DNA from: Cyanobacteria bacterium UBA4641 | Lineage (GTDB): Bacteria > Cyanobacteriota > Vampirovibrionia > Gastranaerophilales > Gastranaerophilaceae | Assembly (NCBI GenBank): GCA_002405805.1 | Contig: DHMN01000079.1 | Location: 1-30,587 of the forward strand | DNA length: 30,587 nt | Direction: 5' to 3' | Shown here: piece by piece, positions 1 to 8,578 of the stretch | Position numbering within the stretch: position 1 is the first letter of the stretch | How the letters are laid out: the number at the start of each line of letters is the position of its first letter | Notes under the pieces: model-generated | Databases searched by the model: none | What the model saw: the letters and a program-made list of their open reading frames with translations, nothing else | Told to the model about the DNA's origin: nothing | Program-made: the position numbers and the translations under genes

Positions 1-208
1 ATAAAAACTCGTATAGTAGCCGAATAACTCGTCACTTCGTTCCTCAAACAAATTCGGCTTTTGTAGTTTACTCGTTTTGTTTGATTGTTCACTTTTGGCT
101 ATTGTCGGATTGTTGACCTATGTGTTGTGGATTACCACGTCACTCCGTTAAAATTAATACAATATTTGCCTGTAAATGTTCCTCGTAATGACATAATAAG
201 TCTGTTCC
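1..208. repeat. Intergenic repeat-like DNA with palindromic remnants
   Basis: I see no gene here. An inverted repeat pairs 18-25 (AGCCGAAT) with 52-59 (ATTCGGCT) around a 26-nt loop. On the minus strand, 128-192 begins GTCATTACGAGG and ends ACGTGGTAATCC. That resembles a degenerate copy of the dispersed bacterial repeat of the type GTCATTGCGAGG...CGTGGCAATCC, which is recalled from general experience and not searched. The segment lies just beyond the 3' end of the pilin-like gene. Confidence 0.4.
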
Positions 209-1012
209 CTATTTCACATTTTTCACAACCCAATTGAAATAATCGGATTCGGTTTTGGCTCTTTTGGCGCAAGCTATCCCATTAAAAGTATTTGAAACCT
301 TTGGATTGCAGTATGTATCAATGTCGTTATATTTAGATTTTGGGTCGCCCATGGTAACCAATTCACCTTCAATAAATTGAAAAGTGAATAAATCAACACC
401 CCAACGGTTTGGCGGATTGTTATAGCCGTTTAGGTCAACTGATACCCACAATTGGTCGATATCTGTATAATTCTCAAATAATATTAGTGAGCCGTTTTGT
501 AGTGCGATTTGTCCATCATCAAACCAATTGCCTGCCACTGTCGCTTTACCGTCAAGTGTTTTATATGGCTTTGAATGTTCATCATCTTTGCCGTCTGCAA
601 CCCAATAATAACATACGCTCATCCTTTTTCTATTACAATCTGTCGGTGCCTGAACATATTTCATAAATGTCTTATAAAACTGACCTGTCGGGTAATCTTT
701 TGGGTCTAGCGATACGTCATCGGCTTCCATTTGTTTGAAAACCTGTTGAACAATAGAATACGATTCCATAAATTGAGATTTTAGTCTGCGTGCTTTGTTG
801 TTTGCAATTAAGTTAGGGATTGTCAAAGCTGCAACAACTCCAATTATGCCAAGTGTGATTAAAACCTCTGCAAGTGTAAATCCAAATCTCGCTTTTGTTG
901 GTGGCAAAATTATGTGCGTAGCACCTTCAGCTAAAGTAAAGCCAAATCTCACCTTGGTTGGTGGCAAATCTACGTGCGTAGCACTAAAACCAAATTTCTT
1001 TTTTATACCCAT
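209..1012 (-). CDS. Type IV pilin-like / pseudopilin protein with duplicated prepilin leader
   Basis: This is a prepilin-family protein, expected to be cleaved and methylated by a PilD-type peptidase and inserted in the inner membrane before assembly into a pilus or type II secretion pseudopilus. Residues 43-65 give the class III signal (GFTLAEVLITLGIIG plus a hydrophobic helix), with G44/F45 as the predicted cleavage site and E49 as the conserved Glu5. The C-terminal part contains DLNGYNNPPNRWGVDLF, a turn-rich segment common in gut pilin-like proteins. The start is supported by AAGGAG about 7 nt upstream. The leader is very long (44 residues against the usual 6-10) because residues 11-30 and 31-50 are near-duplicates, each with its own GFTLAE; a further FGF sits at 7-9. 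Which FGF is cleaved is unclear. The exact pilus role is unknown. Confidence 0.85.
   Translation of the reverse strand: MGIKKKFGFSATHVDLPPTKVRFGFTLAEGATHIILPPTKARFGFTLAEVLITLGIIGVVAALTIPNLIANNKARRLKSQFMESYSIVQQVFKQMEADDVSLDPKDYPTGQFYKTFMKYVQAPTDCNRKRMSVCYYWVADGKDDEHSKPYKTLDGKATVAGNWFDDGQIALQNGSLILFENYTDIDQLWVSVDLNGYNNPPNRWGVDLFTFQFIEGELVTMGDPKSKYNDIDTYCNPKVSNTFNGIACAKRAKTESDYFNWVVKNVK
865..984 (-). repeat. 60-bp in-frame tandem duplication in the pilin leader
   Basis: Positions 865-924 and 925-984 are near-identical 60-bp units encoding ATHIILPPTKARFGFTLAEV and ATHVDLPPTKVRFGFTLAEG. A third, shorter match (CCAAATTTC at 990-998) encodes the first FGF. One unit contains the small inverted repeat CTACG-TG-CGTAG near 970-981; the other copy has one mismatch in it. 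Confidence 0.85.
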
Positions 1013-1150
1013 GTTCTGCTCCTTTTTGCCCCATTATAAATTAATGCACCATATTAATCAAGTGTAAATTGCACTCACTAATAATCTGTATAAATTTAGT
1101 GTTTTTTATATTTAAAAAATATGTAAAAATACTAAAATGAAGAGGTGATT

Positions 1151-1321
1151 ATGTTTAAAGTTGAAAAGCCTGAAATGGTCAATAAGACATTTCGTTTACC
1201 GTTGGATTTGGTCGAAAGACTCTCTATTGTCGCGCAAAATCAGGGCGTTTCATTAAACAACCTTGTAAAACAGTGCTGTGAATATGCGCTGAATCATTTA
1301 GATAGCGATGAAGAAGAATAA
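1151..1321 (+). CDS. Small ribbon-helix-helix (Arc/HicB-like) DNA-binding protein
   Basis: This 56-aa ORF starts MFKVEKPEMVNKTFRLPLDL and continues with a helix (VERLSIVAQNQGVSLNNLV) and an acidic tail. A short beta-strand with alternating residues (NKTFRLP) followed by two helices split by a GVS turn is the Arc/MetJ ribbon-helix-helix pattern; such proteins bind DNA as dimers and often serve as antitoxins or repressors. The start has an excellent Shine-Dalgarno (GAGGTGA, directly before TT-ATG). It sits alone between the pilin-like gene (divergent) and the end of the large coiled-coil gene (convergent, 16 nt away). No toxin partner is adjacent, so its target is unknown. Identification rests on fold pattern only. 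Confidence 0.7.
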   Translation: MFKVEKPEMVNKTFRLPLDLVERLSIVAQNQGVSLNNLVKQCCEYALNHLDSDEEE

Positions 1322-1337
1322 CTTAAATGCTAGCGTG

Positions 1338-4300
1338 TTATTTCTTTCTATTAGTGAATGTTGCAGAAACTGCTTGAACTTTTTTCTTTTTCTTTTTAGA
1401 TTCAATCATACTATCTGAGTTGAATCTTGCAAGTTTTCTATCTTCTTTATCATCAGTTTTTGTTGTGTTGTTGATGTTTGCATTTGTTGAAACTGATGCA
1501 GAAACTAAATTTGTATCATCTGCGTTATCTTCTTCTGAATCAGTGTTTTGATTTGCAGGTTCGTTATTTGTTTCATTGGTGATTTGTTGAGTATTTGCAT
1601 CGTTTTCTTTTATAGAAAGTTCCAAATCTTTTGTTGCGTTTTGAACTTTTTTATCAGAGTCTTTGCTTTGCAATAGAGATGCTTTTGTAGAGTTTGTTGC
1701 ATCAGATGATAGAGTTTTAGCAAGAGCGTTTACTGTTGTGCCGACGATACCTGTGTCTGTTGCAACAGCACCTGTTGTAACTTCCATTGTGCCTTGAGCA
1801 AGTGTTGCTTGACCAAGTGCAACTTGCAAAACTCCAAGTGCGTGAGTAAACGGACTAGCCATTAGCGCCATACCTGATGCTATCATATTTGCACCATAAT
1901 TTGTGTGTAAAATTCCAACTTCTGTTGTACCTGCACCAACAAGAATTGTCTTAGCAGATGCTTCTAATTGGTCTGATGAAAGTTTTTTGTGGCTTGTGAT
2001 ATTTTTGTTTAATTCGCTTGCTGTTTTTTTGAAACCGTCAAGTTGTTGAATATTTTTGATTAAACTTTTTTCTGTATCAGTGGTTTCTTTTGAATTTTCG
2101 TTTTGAGCGGATTCAGCTTCTTCTGTTGATTGAGCATTGTCCATTTTTGATTTTGCAGCACTCATTTGTTGAACAAGGGTTTGAGTTTGTTCAGTATTTT
2201 TTCTTTGTTCTGCTTGCGCTTTTGTTGATTCTTTTTCAATTGTTTTTACAATGTTTGTGCTTTTTTTAGTTTCAGATTCAACTGTTGTTGTTTGCTTATT
2301 AATATCAGAGTTTTGAGTTGTCAAATCTTGAGTTGCTCTGATTGTAGTTGAAGTTGCACTGGCTGCATTTTTTGCACTAAATTCTGTTGCTACGCTATAA
2401 TCTTTTTTGTCAGATTTCTTTTTGTCTGTTGTTGAATTTTGAGTTTCGCTGTCGGTATTATCTTGGGCAACTGTTTCATTTTGGTTGTCGTCTTGAACTT
2501 CAACTTGTGGCACTTCTTCTGTTTGATTTTGAGTATCGGTTTGTTCTGCTTCGTCAGTTTGTGTTTGTTCAGTAGCTTGTGTAGGTTGTGTTTCTGTATC
2601 TTGAACCTCATTTTGTACAGAAGTTTCATTTTGTTGAGTTTCTGCGGTTTGGTTATTTTGTTCAGCTTTGTTATCAGTGTTTGTGTTATTTTGTTCTGTT
2701 TCAGAAGTTTGAGTTGTAACGGTTGCGCCGATTGCTTTTGCTGTTTCTTGGTAAGATTTTTTGTCAGCTTTTAATAAAGAAATAGCGCTTTTGAATGACT
2801 CTTTAGAGTCAGAAACAACAGATGAGGCTATATCAGATGCAGCTAAACCGATTGTGCCGATGCCAACTGCGGCAAGTCCGTAGCGCAATTCGTTTGCACC
2901 TTGAATTTGTAATTGAGTCCCACCGGCAACCATTCTTACGCCTTTAGCGTAAGTTGTTAAGTTTGACATCATGCCAAAACCTGTTGCAACCATAGCGTTT
3001 CCGATTGCTGTAGTTGCAAAACTTTTGCCATAAGTTCCAACACCGACAATTACTGTGTTTGTTGCAACTTGATGAGCATTTGTATTTCTTGATTTGAGTT
3101 CTGAGTTTTGTTTATTCAAGTCATTTGAAATCTTTTGGCTGAGTGCGTTTGATGCTAAACCTTTAGTCAAAGATTTTTTTACACTGTCATTAACTTTGGT
3201 ATCATCTGTATCAACGGCTTTGATTTCTTCCATCACAGAAAGTTTTTCTGCTTCATTTTTATCAGTTTGTTGTGTTGCTGCTTGAATTTGAGCTTGTACT
3301 TGTCCGTCTCCTTCATTTTGAAGGTCTTTTTGCATTTCAGTTGCATTATTTTGAGCTTGTTTTTGGGTATTAACTGATTTGATTGCATTTTTAACTTTTT
3401 CAGATGTAGAACCTTCAAGTGATTTGCCTTGAATATTTTCAAGTTCGTTCACTAATTGTTCTTCTTTTTGAACGTTATCATCGTGTTTTTGTTCAGCTTT
3501 AGAAGATTCTTTTTCAACTGTTTTAGCATCTTTTTGTGCTTTTTTAAGTTGAGTTGTTAATTTTTTGTCTGTATTTTTAACACCGTTTTTCTTTTCGTTT
3601 AAGTTAGCTGTTGATTGAATTGTTGTGATTGCAGCTTTTGCAGCATTTTGAGCAGTGAAAATCAAGTCGACATTATATGATTCTTGTTTTTGTTTTTTAT
3701 CATTGTTGTCGTCTTGGTCTTCGCCCATTGTGTTTTGAACTTTTTCTTGCGTTTTTTCAGATAGTTCAGTGTATTCTTGAGCAAATTTTGCAGTATCAAC
3801 TGTTTCGTTTGATTCAACTTCAAGAGTTACTTCATCAACGTATTCTAAAAGGTCATTACCTTTATCGATTGCTGTATCTGCAATATCTTGCGGTTTTGCT
3901 TGATATAATTCATCAAGGCTTGGACCCATTCCATCATCTTTGATGCCTGAAGTTTGAGCAGGCAATTCTTCTTGACGATAATTCTTTTGAAGATTGCTCA
4001 AATCTTTGCCTGATTTGATTGTGTCTTGTGCTAAAGTTTCGTTTGTTTTGATATCAGCACTTAAACTGTCTAAAGAATTTAAAAAGTCGTCAAGGTCAGA
4101 GTTATCTGCTTGAATTTCTTTCATCATTGTTCCGTTAGATGAATCTAATTTTTTGCTAAGTGAATTATATTTTAATCTTTCGGTTAGAGAAAGTTTTTCA
4201 CCGCTTTTCTTTTTATCATCAAGTTTTTTCCACTCTGTTGCCATATCCTCAATTTTGTTCATTGAGTTTTTGAAAGAGTCTTCTTTTTTGTCTTTAATTT

Positions 4301-4889
4301 GTTTTGCTTTTTTAGCTGTTGTGTTGTAAGTTTCAATCTTTTGGTCTGTTGTTTCAATAGCTTTTTCTGATTTGATGATATTTTCTTGAGCTTTTTTTTG
4401 TAAACTTGTTAATTGGTCGCTGTTTGATGTTGCATTTGTTGTTGAGCCATCTTCAGTACCTGTTGCATCTGAAACGATTACGTAATCAGTTACGTCAGAT
4501 TCTTGTTGCGCGTGTGCCCATTCTAAGATGTTATCAGGGATTTGATATCCTTGATGTTCCATCTCAATAATTTCTTCATAAGAATAAATCGCCCAATCTT
4601 TATCTGTGATGTCATATTGATTGGCATTTCTTTGGTTTACTTCTCGATGAGCACGAAGTAATTCTTGGTATTTCAAGCTTTTAGCATAATTTAGATAATA
4701 TTCATCAGAATATTTGTTGCCGTTTTTTGCTTTTAATTCTTTTGCTGATTCAACGATTTCACTGCTGTAATTTTTTGCAAAATCTTCATCCATCGTGATT
4801 CCGGTAGTTGAATATTTACCTAATTCACTATGCGAGATTCCAAAGTTGGAACGTTTTTGACTTGTCGGTTTGTTTATTCTTGTTGACAT
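1338..4889 (-). CDS. Large coiled-coil protein with two copies of a helix + Gly/Ala-rich hydrophobic module
   Basis: I do not recognise this 1183-aa protein. It is rich in Q, N, T, K, E and A, with long predicted helices (about 155-310 and 405-600). Two homologous modules are visible: residues 405-690 and about 830-1060. Each starts with a similar segment (FTAQNAAKAAITTIQSTA against FSAKNAASATSTTIRATQ), continues with KxxxxVEKESxKAE-like (KTVEKESSKAE, KTIEKESTKAQ) coiled coil, and ends in a Gly/Ala-rich hydrophobic stretch (about 608-692 and 978-1058). An acidic Q/T/N linker (725-825) separates them. There is no Sec signal; the N-terminus has SNFGIS at residues 14-19. The start is backed by AAAGGAAC about 7 nt upstream. 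The hydrophobic stretches could insert in membranes, but a surface, adhesin or secreted translocator role is a guess. Confidence 0.75.
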   Translation of the reverse strand: MSTRINKPTSQKRSNFGISHSELGKYSTTGITMDEDFAKNYSSEIVESAKELKAKNGNKYSDEYYLNYAKSLKYQELLRAHREVNQRNANQYDITDKDWAIYSYEEIIEMEHQGYQIPDNILEWAHAQQESDVTDYVIVSDATGTEDGSTTNATSNSDQLTSLQKKAQENIIKSEKAIETTDQKIETYNTTAKKAKQIKDKKEDSFKNSMNKIEDMATEWKKLDDKKKSGEKLSLTERLKYNSLSKKLDSSNGTMMKEIQADNSDLDDFLNSLDSLSADIKTNETLAQDTIKSGKDLSNLQKNYRQEELPAQTSGIKDDGMGPSLDELYQAKPQDIADTAIDKGNDLLEYVDEVTLEVESNETVDTAKFAQEYTELSEKTQEKVQNTMGEDQDDNNDKKQKQESYNVDLIFTAQNAAKAAITTIQSTANLNEKKNGVKNTDKKLTTQLKKAQKDAKTVEKESSKAEQKHDDNVQKEEQLVNELENIQGKSLEGSTSEKVKNAIKSVNTQKQAQNNATEMQKDLQNEGDGQVQAQIQAATQQTDKNEAEKLSVMEEIKAVDTDDTKVNDSVKKSLTKGLASNALSQKISNDLNKQNSELKSRNTNAHQVATNTVIVGVGTYGKSFATTAIGNAMVATGFGMMSNLTTYAKGVRMVAGGTQLQIQGANELRYGLAAVGIGTIGLAASDIASSVVSDSKESFKSAISLLKADKKSYQETAKAIGATVTTQTSETEQNNTNTDNKAEQNNQTAETQQNETSVQNEVQDTETQPTQATEQTQTDEAEQTDTQNQTEEVPQVEVQDDNQNETVAQDNTDSETQNSTTDKKKSDKKDYSVATEFSAKNAASATSTTIRATQDLTTQNSDINKQTTTVESETKKSTNIVKTIEKESTKAQAEQRKNTEQTQTLVQQMSAAKSKMDNAQSTEEAESAQNENSKETTDTEKSLIKNIQQLDGFKKTASELNKNITSHKKLSSDQLEASAKTILVGAGTTEVGILHTNYGANMIASGMALMASPFTHALGVLQVALGQATLAQGTMEVTTGAVATDTGIVGTTVNALAKTLSSDATNSTKASLLQSKDSDKKVQNATKDLELSIKENDANTQQITNETNNEPANQNTDSEEDNADDTNLVSASVSTNANINNTTKTDDKEDRKLARFNSDSMIESKKKKKKVQAVSATFTNRKK

Positions 4890-5010
4890 TTCCTTTGTTC
4901 CTTTTGATTACACTCTATTGTTATCGGCTAAAATGGGGATAAACTTTAGTGATATTTGGCAAATGTTACGTGATGTTTACATAGTTTTGAGGGGCGGAAT
5001 TTGGCGATTT

Positions 5011-5039
5011 TTGACATTTGGCTATGTTTGTAATATTCT
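5011..5039 (+). promoter_or_regulatory. Sigma-70-type promoter for the TPR gene
   Basis: A consensus -35 (TTGACA, 5011-5016) is followed after 17 nt by a -10-like TATTCT (5034-5039), about 45 nt upstream of the TPR-protein start. Confidence 0.5.
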
Positions 5040-5084
5040 TAACATAACTTGTAAGGATTCACTTCAAGTTTTAGGTTTAAGGTT

Positions 5085-6293
5085 ATGAAAAAGATATTTT
5101 TAACAGCAATAATATTTGGACTTTTGATAAGTCAGGCGGCTTGTTCTTCTAATAGTGCTTTTGCGGCAAAATTGACAAGAAAGCAGAAAAAAGAGGCTAC
5201 ATTGGTGAGTGCGGCTCAAGCAAGTTTTGATGAAAAACAGTATGACGTTGCAATTGAATATTACACAAAGGCTATTGAATTAAATCCGCAAAATGCTGAA
5301 TCTTACGCTAAACGCGGTAATGCAAAGTTTTTATTGGGGCATTATAAGGATGCGGTAAAAGATTATACCAAAGCGATTGAACTTGACCCAAATACCGAAA
5401 ATGCATATTATAACCGCGGTATTGCAAAATCAGGTTTGAATGCTTATGAAGAAGTTGTTGAAGATTATACAAAAGAAATTGAACGCAATCCTGAAAATAT
5501 CAATGCATATTTAAATCGCGGAACAACAAAAGTTTTGTTAAAAAAATACGATGATGCGATTTCTGATTTTTCAAAAGTTATTGAATTAGATTCAAAAAAT
5601 GAACTTGGATACTACAATCGTGGAATTGCAAAGCGCAACAATGGTGACTACAAAGGTGCAGTTGCAGATTATTCAAAAGTTATAGAACTGGATAATGAAA
5701 ATGCTGATGCGTATAATAATCGTGGAGTTGCTAAGTTTTATTTGAAAGATTATAACGGTGCAATCGCGGATTATTCAAAGGTTATCGAGTTAAACAAAAA
5801 TTATAAAAGAGTTTATTGTAATCGCGGAATTGCAAAAATTGGTTTGAAAAAATACGAAGATGCAATTCTTGATTTTACAAAAGAAATTGAAATAAATCCG
5901 AAAAACGATTTGGCATATTACGAACGAGCAATTGCCGAGTCTCGTTTGGCTCACAATGTTTCAGCTATTGATGATTTTTCAAAAGCTATTGAATTATCTT
6001 CAAATAATGCGGATTATTATGCTGAGCGCGGAGCTTTAATCAGTCAAACAAATGGTGATTTAAAGCAGGCTGAACATGATTTAAACAAGGCGATTGAACT
6101 TGACAATACGGATGCGGATAAATATTTGACAAGAGCTGTGATTTTTTGCAAGTTGAAATTATACTTGGCTGCAATTGATGATTTGAATATCGTTATCAAA
6201 AAAGAACCGCATAACACACAGGCTTACGATTTGCGTTCTTATGCAATAAAATCAATGAACGGTGAACAAGCACCTGCTAAAAAAGTCAGATAG
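5085..6293 (+). CDS. Exported TPR-repeat protein (possible lipoprotein)
   Basis: This 402-aa protein is built almost entirely of tetratricopeptide repeats. The N-terminus is a signal sequence: MKK, a hydrophobic core (IFLTAIIFGLLIS), then QAAC at 17-20 and SAFAAK. Cleavage could be by signal peptidase II at Cys20 (the box is imperfect, as Q precedes AA) or by signal peptidase I after AFA. From about residue 42 there are ten near-perfect 34-residue repeats of the form AYYNRGIAK..L..Y..AI.DYSKAIELDPxNAD, with a partial eleventh at the C-terminus. TPR arrays mediate protein-protein contacts, so it is probably a scaffold on the outer face of a membrane. The start lacks a strong Shine-Dalgarno (only AAGGTT). 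A terminator is not obvious after the stop. Specific partner unknown. Confidence 0.85.
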   Translation: MKKIFLTAIIFGLLISQAACSSNSAFAAKLTRKQKKEATLVSAAQASFDEKQYDVAIEYYTKAIELNPQNAESYAKRGNAKFLLGHYKDAVKDYTKAIELDPNTENAYYNRGIAKSGLNAYEEVVEDYTKEIERNPENINAYLNRGTTKVLLKKYDDAISDFSKVIELDSKNELGYYNRGIAKRNNGDYKGAVADYSKVIELDNENADAYNNRGVAKFYLKDYNGAIADYSKVIELNKNYKRVYCNRGIAKIGLKKYEDAILDFTKEIEINPKNDLAYYERAIAESRLAHNVSAIDDFSKAIELSSNNADYYAERGALISQTNGDLKQAEHDLNKAIELDNTDADKYLTRAVIFCKLKLYLAAIDDLNIVIKKEPHNTQAYDLRSYAIKSMNGEQAPAKKVR

Positions 6294-6329
6294 TTCAACT
6301 ATTAAAACTATTTTCTAAATTTGAATTAA

Positions 6330-6338
6330 TGCTATAAT
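6330..6338 (+). promoter_or_regulatory. Extended -10 promoter of pepA
   Basis: TGCTATAAT is a perfect extended -10 element (TGnTATAAT). No clear -35 is visible, which is usual for extended -10 promoters. It lies 23 nt before the pepA start, with the AAAGGAGA ribosome site (6347-6354) in between. Confidence 0.65.
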
Positions 6339-6361
6339 GAACCCGAAAAGGAGAGTTTATT

Positions 6362-7759
6362 ATGGAAGTAAAAATTGTAGAAAATACGAAAGATATTTCA
6401 TGTGACGTTTTAATTGTCAATAAATTTGAAGGTGAATTAACTTCAAACGCGTTAATCAATAAATATGCACCTGATTCTTTTACAGGAAAAGCAGGTGAAG
6501 TTTTTGCAATCCACACAAGAGGAGATTTGCCTTCAACTTATGTTATGGCTGTAGGCTTTGGTGATGAGCAAAAACTTGATAATAATATTATCAGAGATAG
6601 TGTAATCAAGGCAGTAAAAAAATGTATTGAATTAAAAGCTGACAAAATCGCATTCAATATTGATACAAATACAACTTTTGGTATTCCGACTATTATTGGT
6701 GCTGAAATCGCAAACTATCATTTTGACAAATACAAAACTAAAAAAGGCCACAAAATTTCTGAACTATATATTTCAAAAGTTACAAGTGATATTGAATTAG
6801 CTAAATATGTGGCTGAGGCAATGGAATTTACAAGAGATTTGGCTAACGAGCCTGCCGCTTATGCTACCCCAACAAAGTTGGCACAAGTTGCTCAAGCTAT
6901 TGAAGGTGTTCAAACAGAAGTATTTGATGAAGATAAAATCAGAGAAATGGGAATGGGCGCATATTTGGCTGTTGCTCAAGGCAGTGTTGAACCACCTAAA
7001 TTTATCCACATGAAATATGTTCCACAAAACCCTAAAAAACGTATTGCAATTATCGGTAAAGGTTTGTGCTTTGATAGCGGCGGTTTGGATATCAAACCTG
7101 CATCATCAATGCTAACTATGCGTGATGATATGTCAGGTGCAGCTTGCGTTTTGGGTATTATGAGCATAATTAACAGACTTCATCCTGAAGTTGAAGTTCA
7201 CGGTATCATTGCAGCTTGTGAAAATATGCCATCAGGCAGTTCTTATAAACCTGGGGATATTTTGACAGCTAAAAATGGTAAAACAATTGAAGTTGACAAC
7301 ACAGATGCAGAAGGTCGTTTGACTTTGGCAGATGCATTATGTTACGCTTGCGAACTGGGTGTTGATGAAGTTATTGATATCGCAACTTTGACAGGTGCTT
7401 GTATGGTTGCTTTAGGTAATGTTGCCTCTGGTATTATGGGTAATGATGATGCGTTTGTTAAAGACTTGATTAAGACAGGTTCTTACGCAGGTGAAAAATT
7501 CTGGGAAATGCCAATGTGGCAAGAATATCGTGACAATATGAACAGTGATGTTGCCGATATGAAAAATACAGGAACAAGAAACGGTGGAGCATCAGCTGCA
7601 GGCATGTTCTTAAAAGAATTTGTTACCGATAATGTAAAATGGGCTCACCTTGATGTTGCAGGTACTGCATTTTTGGATAAACCATTCAAAGGATTCTGCA
7701 AAGGTGCAACAGGGGTTGGTGTAAGAACTCTTATTCACTACATCCTTTGTCAAGGTTAG
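6362..7759 (+). CDS. pepA: Leucyl aminopeptidase (M17 family)
   Basis: A cytosolic two-metal aminopeptidase that removes N-terminal residues, especially Leu, in peptide turnover. Length (465 aa) fits the family. The N-terminal regulatory/macro-like domain is followed by the catalytic domain with all metal and catalytic residues at the expected spacing relative to E. coli PepA: K233, D238, K245, D256, D315 and E317, and R319, the last three inside the NTDAEGRL signature. The start is fixed by an AAAGGAGA site 7 nt upstream, with an extended -10 promoter just before it. A rho-independent terminator follows, so the gene appears to be a single-gene unit. Confidence 0.97.
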   Translation: MEVKIVENTKDISCDVLIVNKFEGELTSNALINKYAPDSFTGKAGEVFAIHTRGDLPSTYVMAVGFGDEQKLDNNIIRDSVIKAVKKCIELKADKIAFNIDTNTTFGIPTIIGAEIANYHFDKYKTKKGHKISELYISKVTSDIELAKYVAEAMEFTRDLANEPAAYATPTKLAQVAQAIEGVQTEVFDEDKIREMGMGAYLAVAQGSVEPPKFIHMKYVPQNPKKRIAIIGKGLCFDSGGLDIKPASSMLTMRDDMSGAACVLGIMSIINRLHPEVEVHGIIAACENMPSGSSYKPGDILTAKNGKTIEVDNTDAEGRLTLADALCYACELGVDEVIDIATLTGACMVALGNVASGIMGNDDAFVKDLIKTGSYAGEKFWEMPMWQEYRDNMNSDVADMKNTGTRNGGASAAGMFLKEFVTDNVKWAHLDVAGTAFLDKPFKGFCKGATGVGVRTLIHYILCQG

Positions 7760-7782
7760 TTTATTGTTGAATTTTAACATCG

Positions 7783-7815
7783 AAAAATGCTCAAGATTTT
7801 CTTGGGCATTTTTTC
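7783..7815 (+). terminator. Rho-independent terminator after pepA
   Basis: AAAAATGCTCAAGA (7783-7796) pairs with TCTTGGGCATTTTT (7800-7813) with one wobble pair and a 3-nt loop, ending in a T run. Confidence 0.85.
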
Positions 7816-7851
7816 GTATATTTGGATGTGTAAAATTTTAGAAAAACTGAT

Positions 7852-7857
7852 TATAAT
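7852..7857 (+). promoter_or_regulatory. -10 element placed for a leaderless transcript
   Basis: TATAAT ends 6 nt before the ATG at 7864, and no Shine-Dalgarno lies between. Transcription would be expected to begin at or within a base or two of the start codon. The -35 is weak or absent. Confidence 0.5.
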
Positions 7858-7863
7858 TCCGTT

Positions 7864-8571
7864 ATGATGGAAATTTTTCAAAATATTAAATACTTTTTCT
7901 TGTCTTTAAAAGAAAAAGATTTGCAAAATAAATTAAAACACAGTACCAAACGTACTTACATTAATAAAAAGACAAAACAGGTGCTTGGCAAAGGGGCGGA
8001 TTTGACCCTCAATAGCGAAACTCTGAAAACTATTGAAGAAGTCAAAAATAATGTAACGGCAATTGTAAAAAAGACAAATTGTAATCCTGACGAGTTGCTT
8101 GCTTATATCAAAGCTGCCAAAACTCCGGTTTATAAAATCAATAATGCTGATAAATTGTTGAATTTTATCAGGGAAGAAGAAGGGTTAATTTGCGAAAAAC
8201 GCGGATTTGAAGCTTTGTACTTGTCTTTAATTACAGGGCAAGGGATAAAATTTTCAACACAACCGATGTTTATATTGAGAGATGGTGTTATTGATAAATT
8301 TTATATGCTCCATAATTTTTATCGTTGGTATTCTTTAAAATCAGATTTGGCAGGGTTTGAACCTGATGTGCAAGCTTTATTTAAGCAGTTTTTATTTGAT
8401 GATTCGGAAAACTTTATGAAAAGTTTATCAATGGAGAAAATAATTTCTCTAAAAGAGGCTATTGCGCGCGACCAAGAAGCAACAACCTTTGTACTTAATT
8501 ATACAAAGGAAGTTGAAGGTTCTAAAAAGGTTCTTGAAAAAATCAAAAACGATGGCGGAGCAAATGTTTAA
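7864..8571 (+). CDS. Hypothetical protein, alpha-helical, 235 aa
   Basis: Not recognised. The protein is soluble-looking and mostly helical, with a Lys-rich N-terminal third (about 16-45), a helical segment with VKKTNCNPDELLAYIKAA near 68-85, and a C-terminal half containing FSTQPMFILRDGVIDKFYML (about 131-150). There is no signal peptide or membrane segment. The start codon (ATGATG) has no ribosome-binding site; instead a TATAAT lies 6 nt upstream, pointing to leaderless expression. Its stop is 7 nt from the convergent stop of mnmA. Function and partners cannot be inferred. Confidence 0.75.
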   Translation: MMEIFQNIKYFFLSLKEKDLQNKLKHSTKRTYINKKTKQVLGKGADLTLNSETLKTIEEVKNNVTAIVKKTNCNPDELLAYIKAAKTPVYKINNADKLLNFIREEEGLICEKRGFEALYLSLITGQGIKFSTQPMFILRDGVIDKFYMLHNFYRWYSLKSDLAGFEPDVQALFKQFLFDDSENFMKSLSMEKIISLKEAIARDQEATTFVLNYTKEVEGSKKVLEKIKNDGGANV

Positions 8572-8578
8572 AGGGGCA

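Noticed and set aside
2439..2774. Plus-strand ORF of 111 aa, Phe/Leu/Cys-rich and membrane-like
   Set aside because: It lies opposite the Gln/Thr/Asn-rich linker of the large coiled-coil gene; the hydrophobic composition is the mirror of that codon bias, and it has no ribosome site of note.
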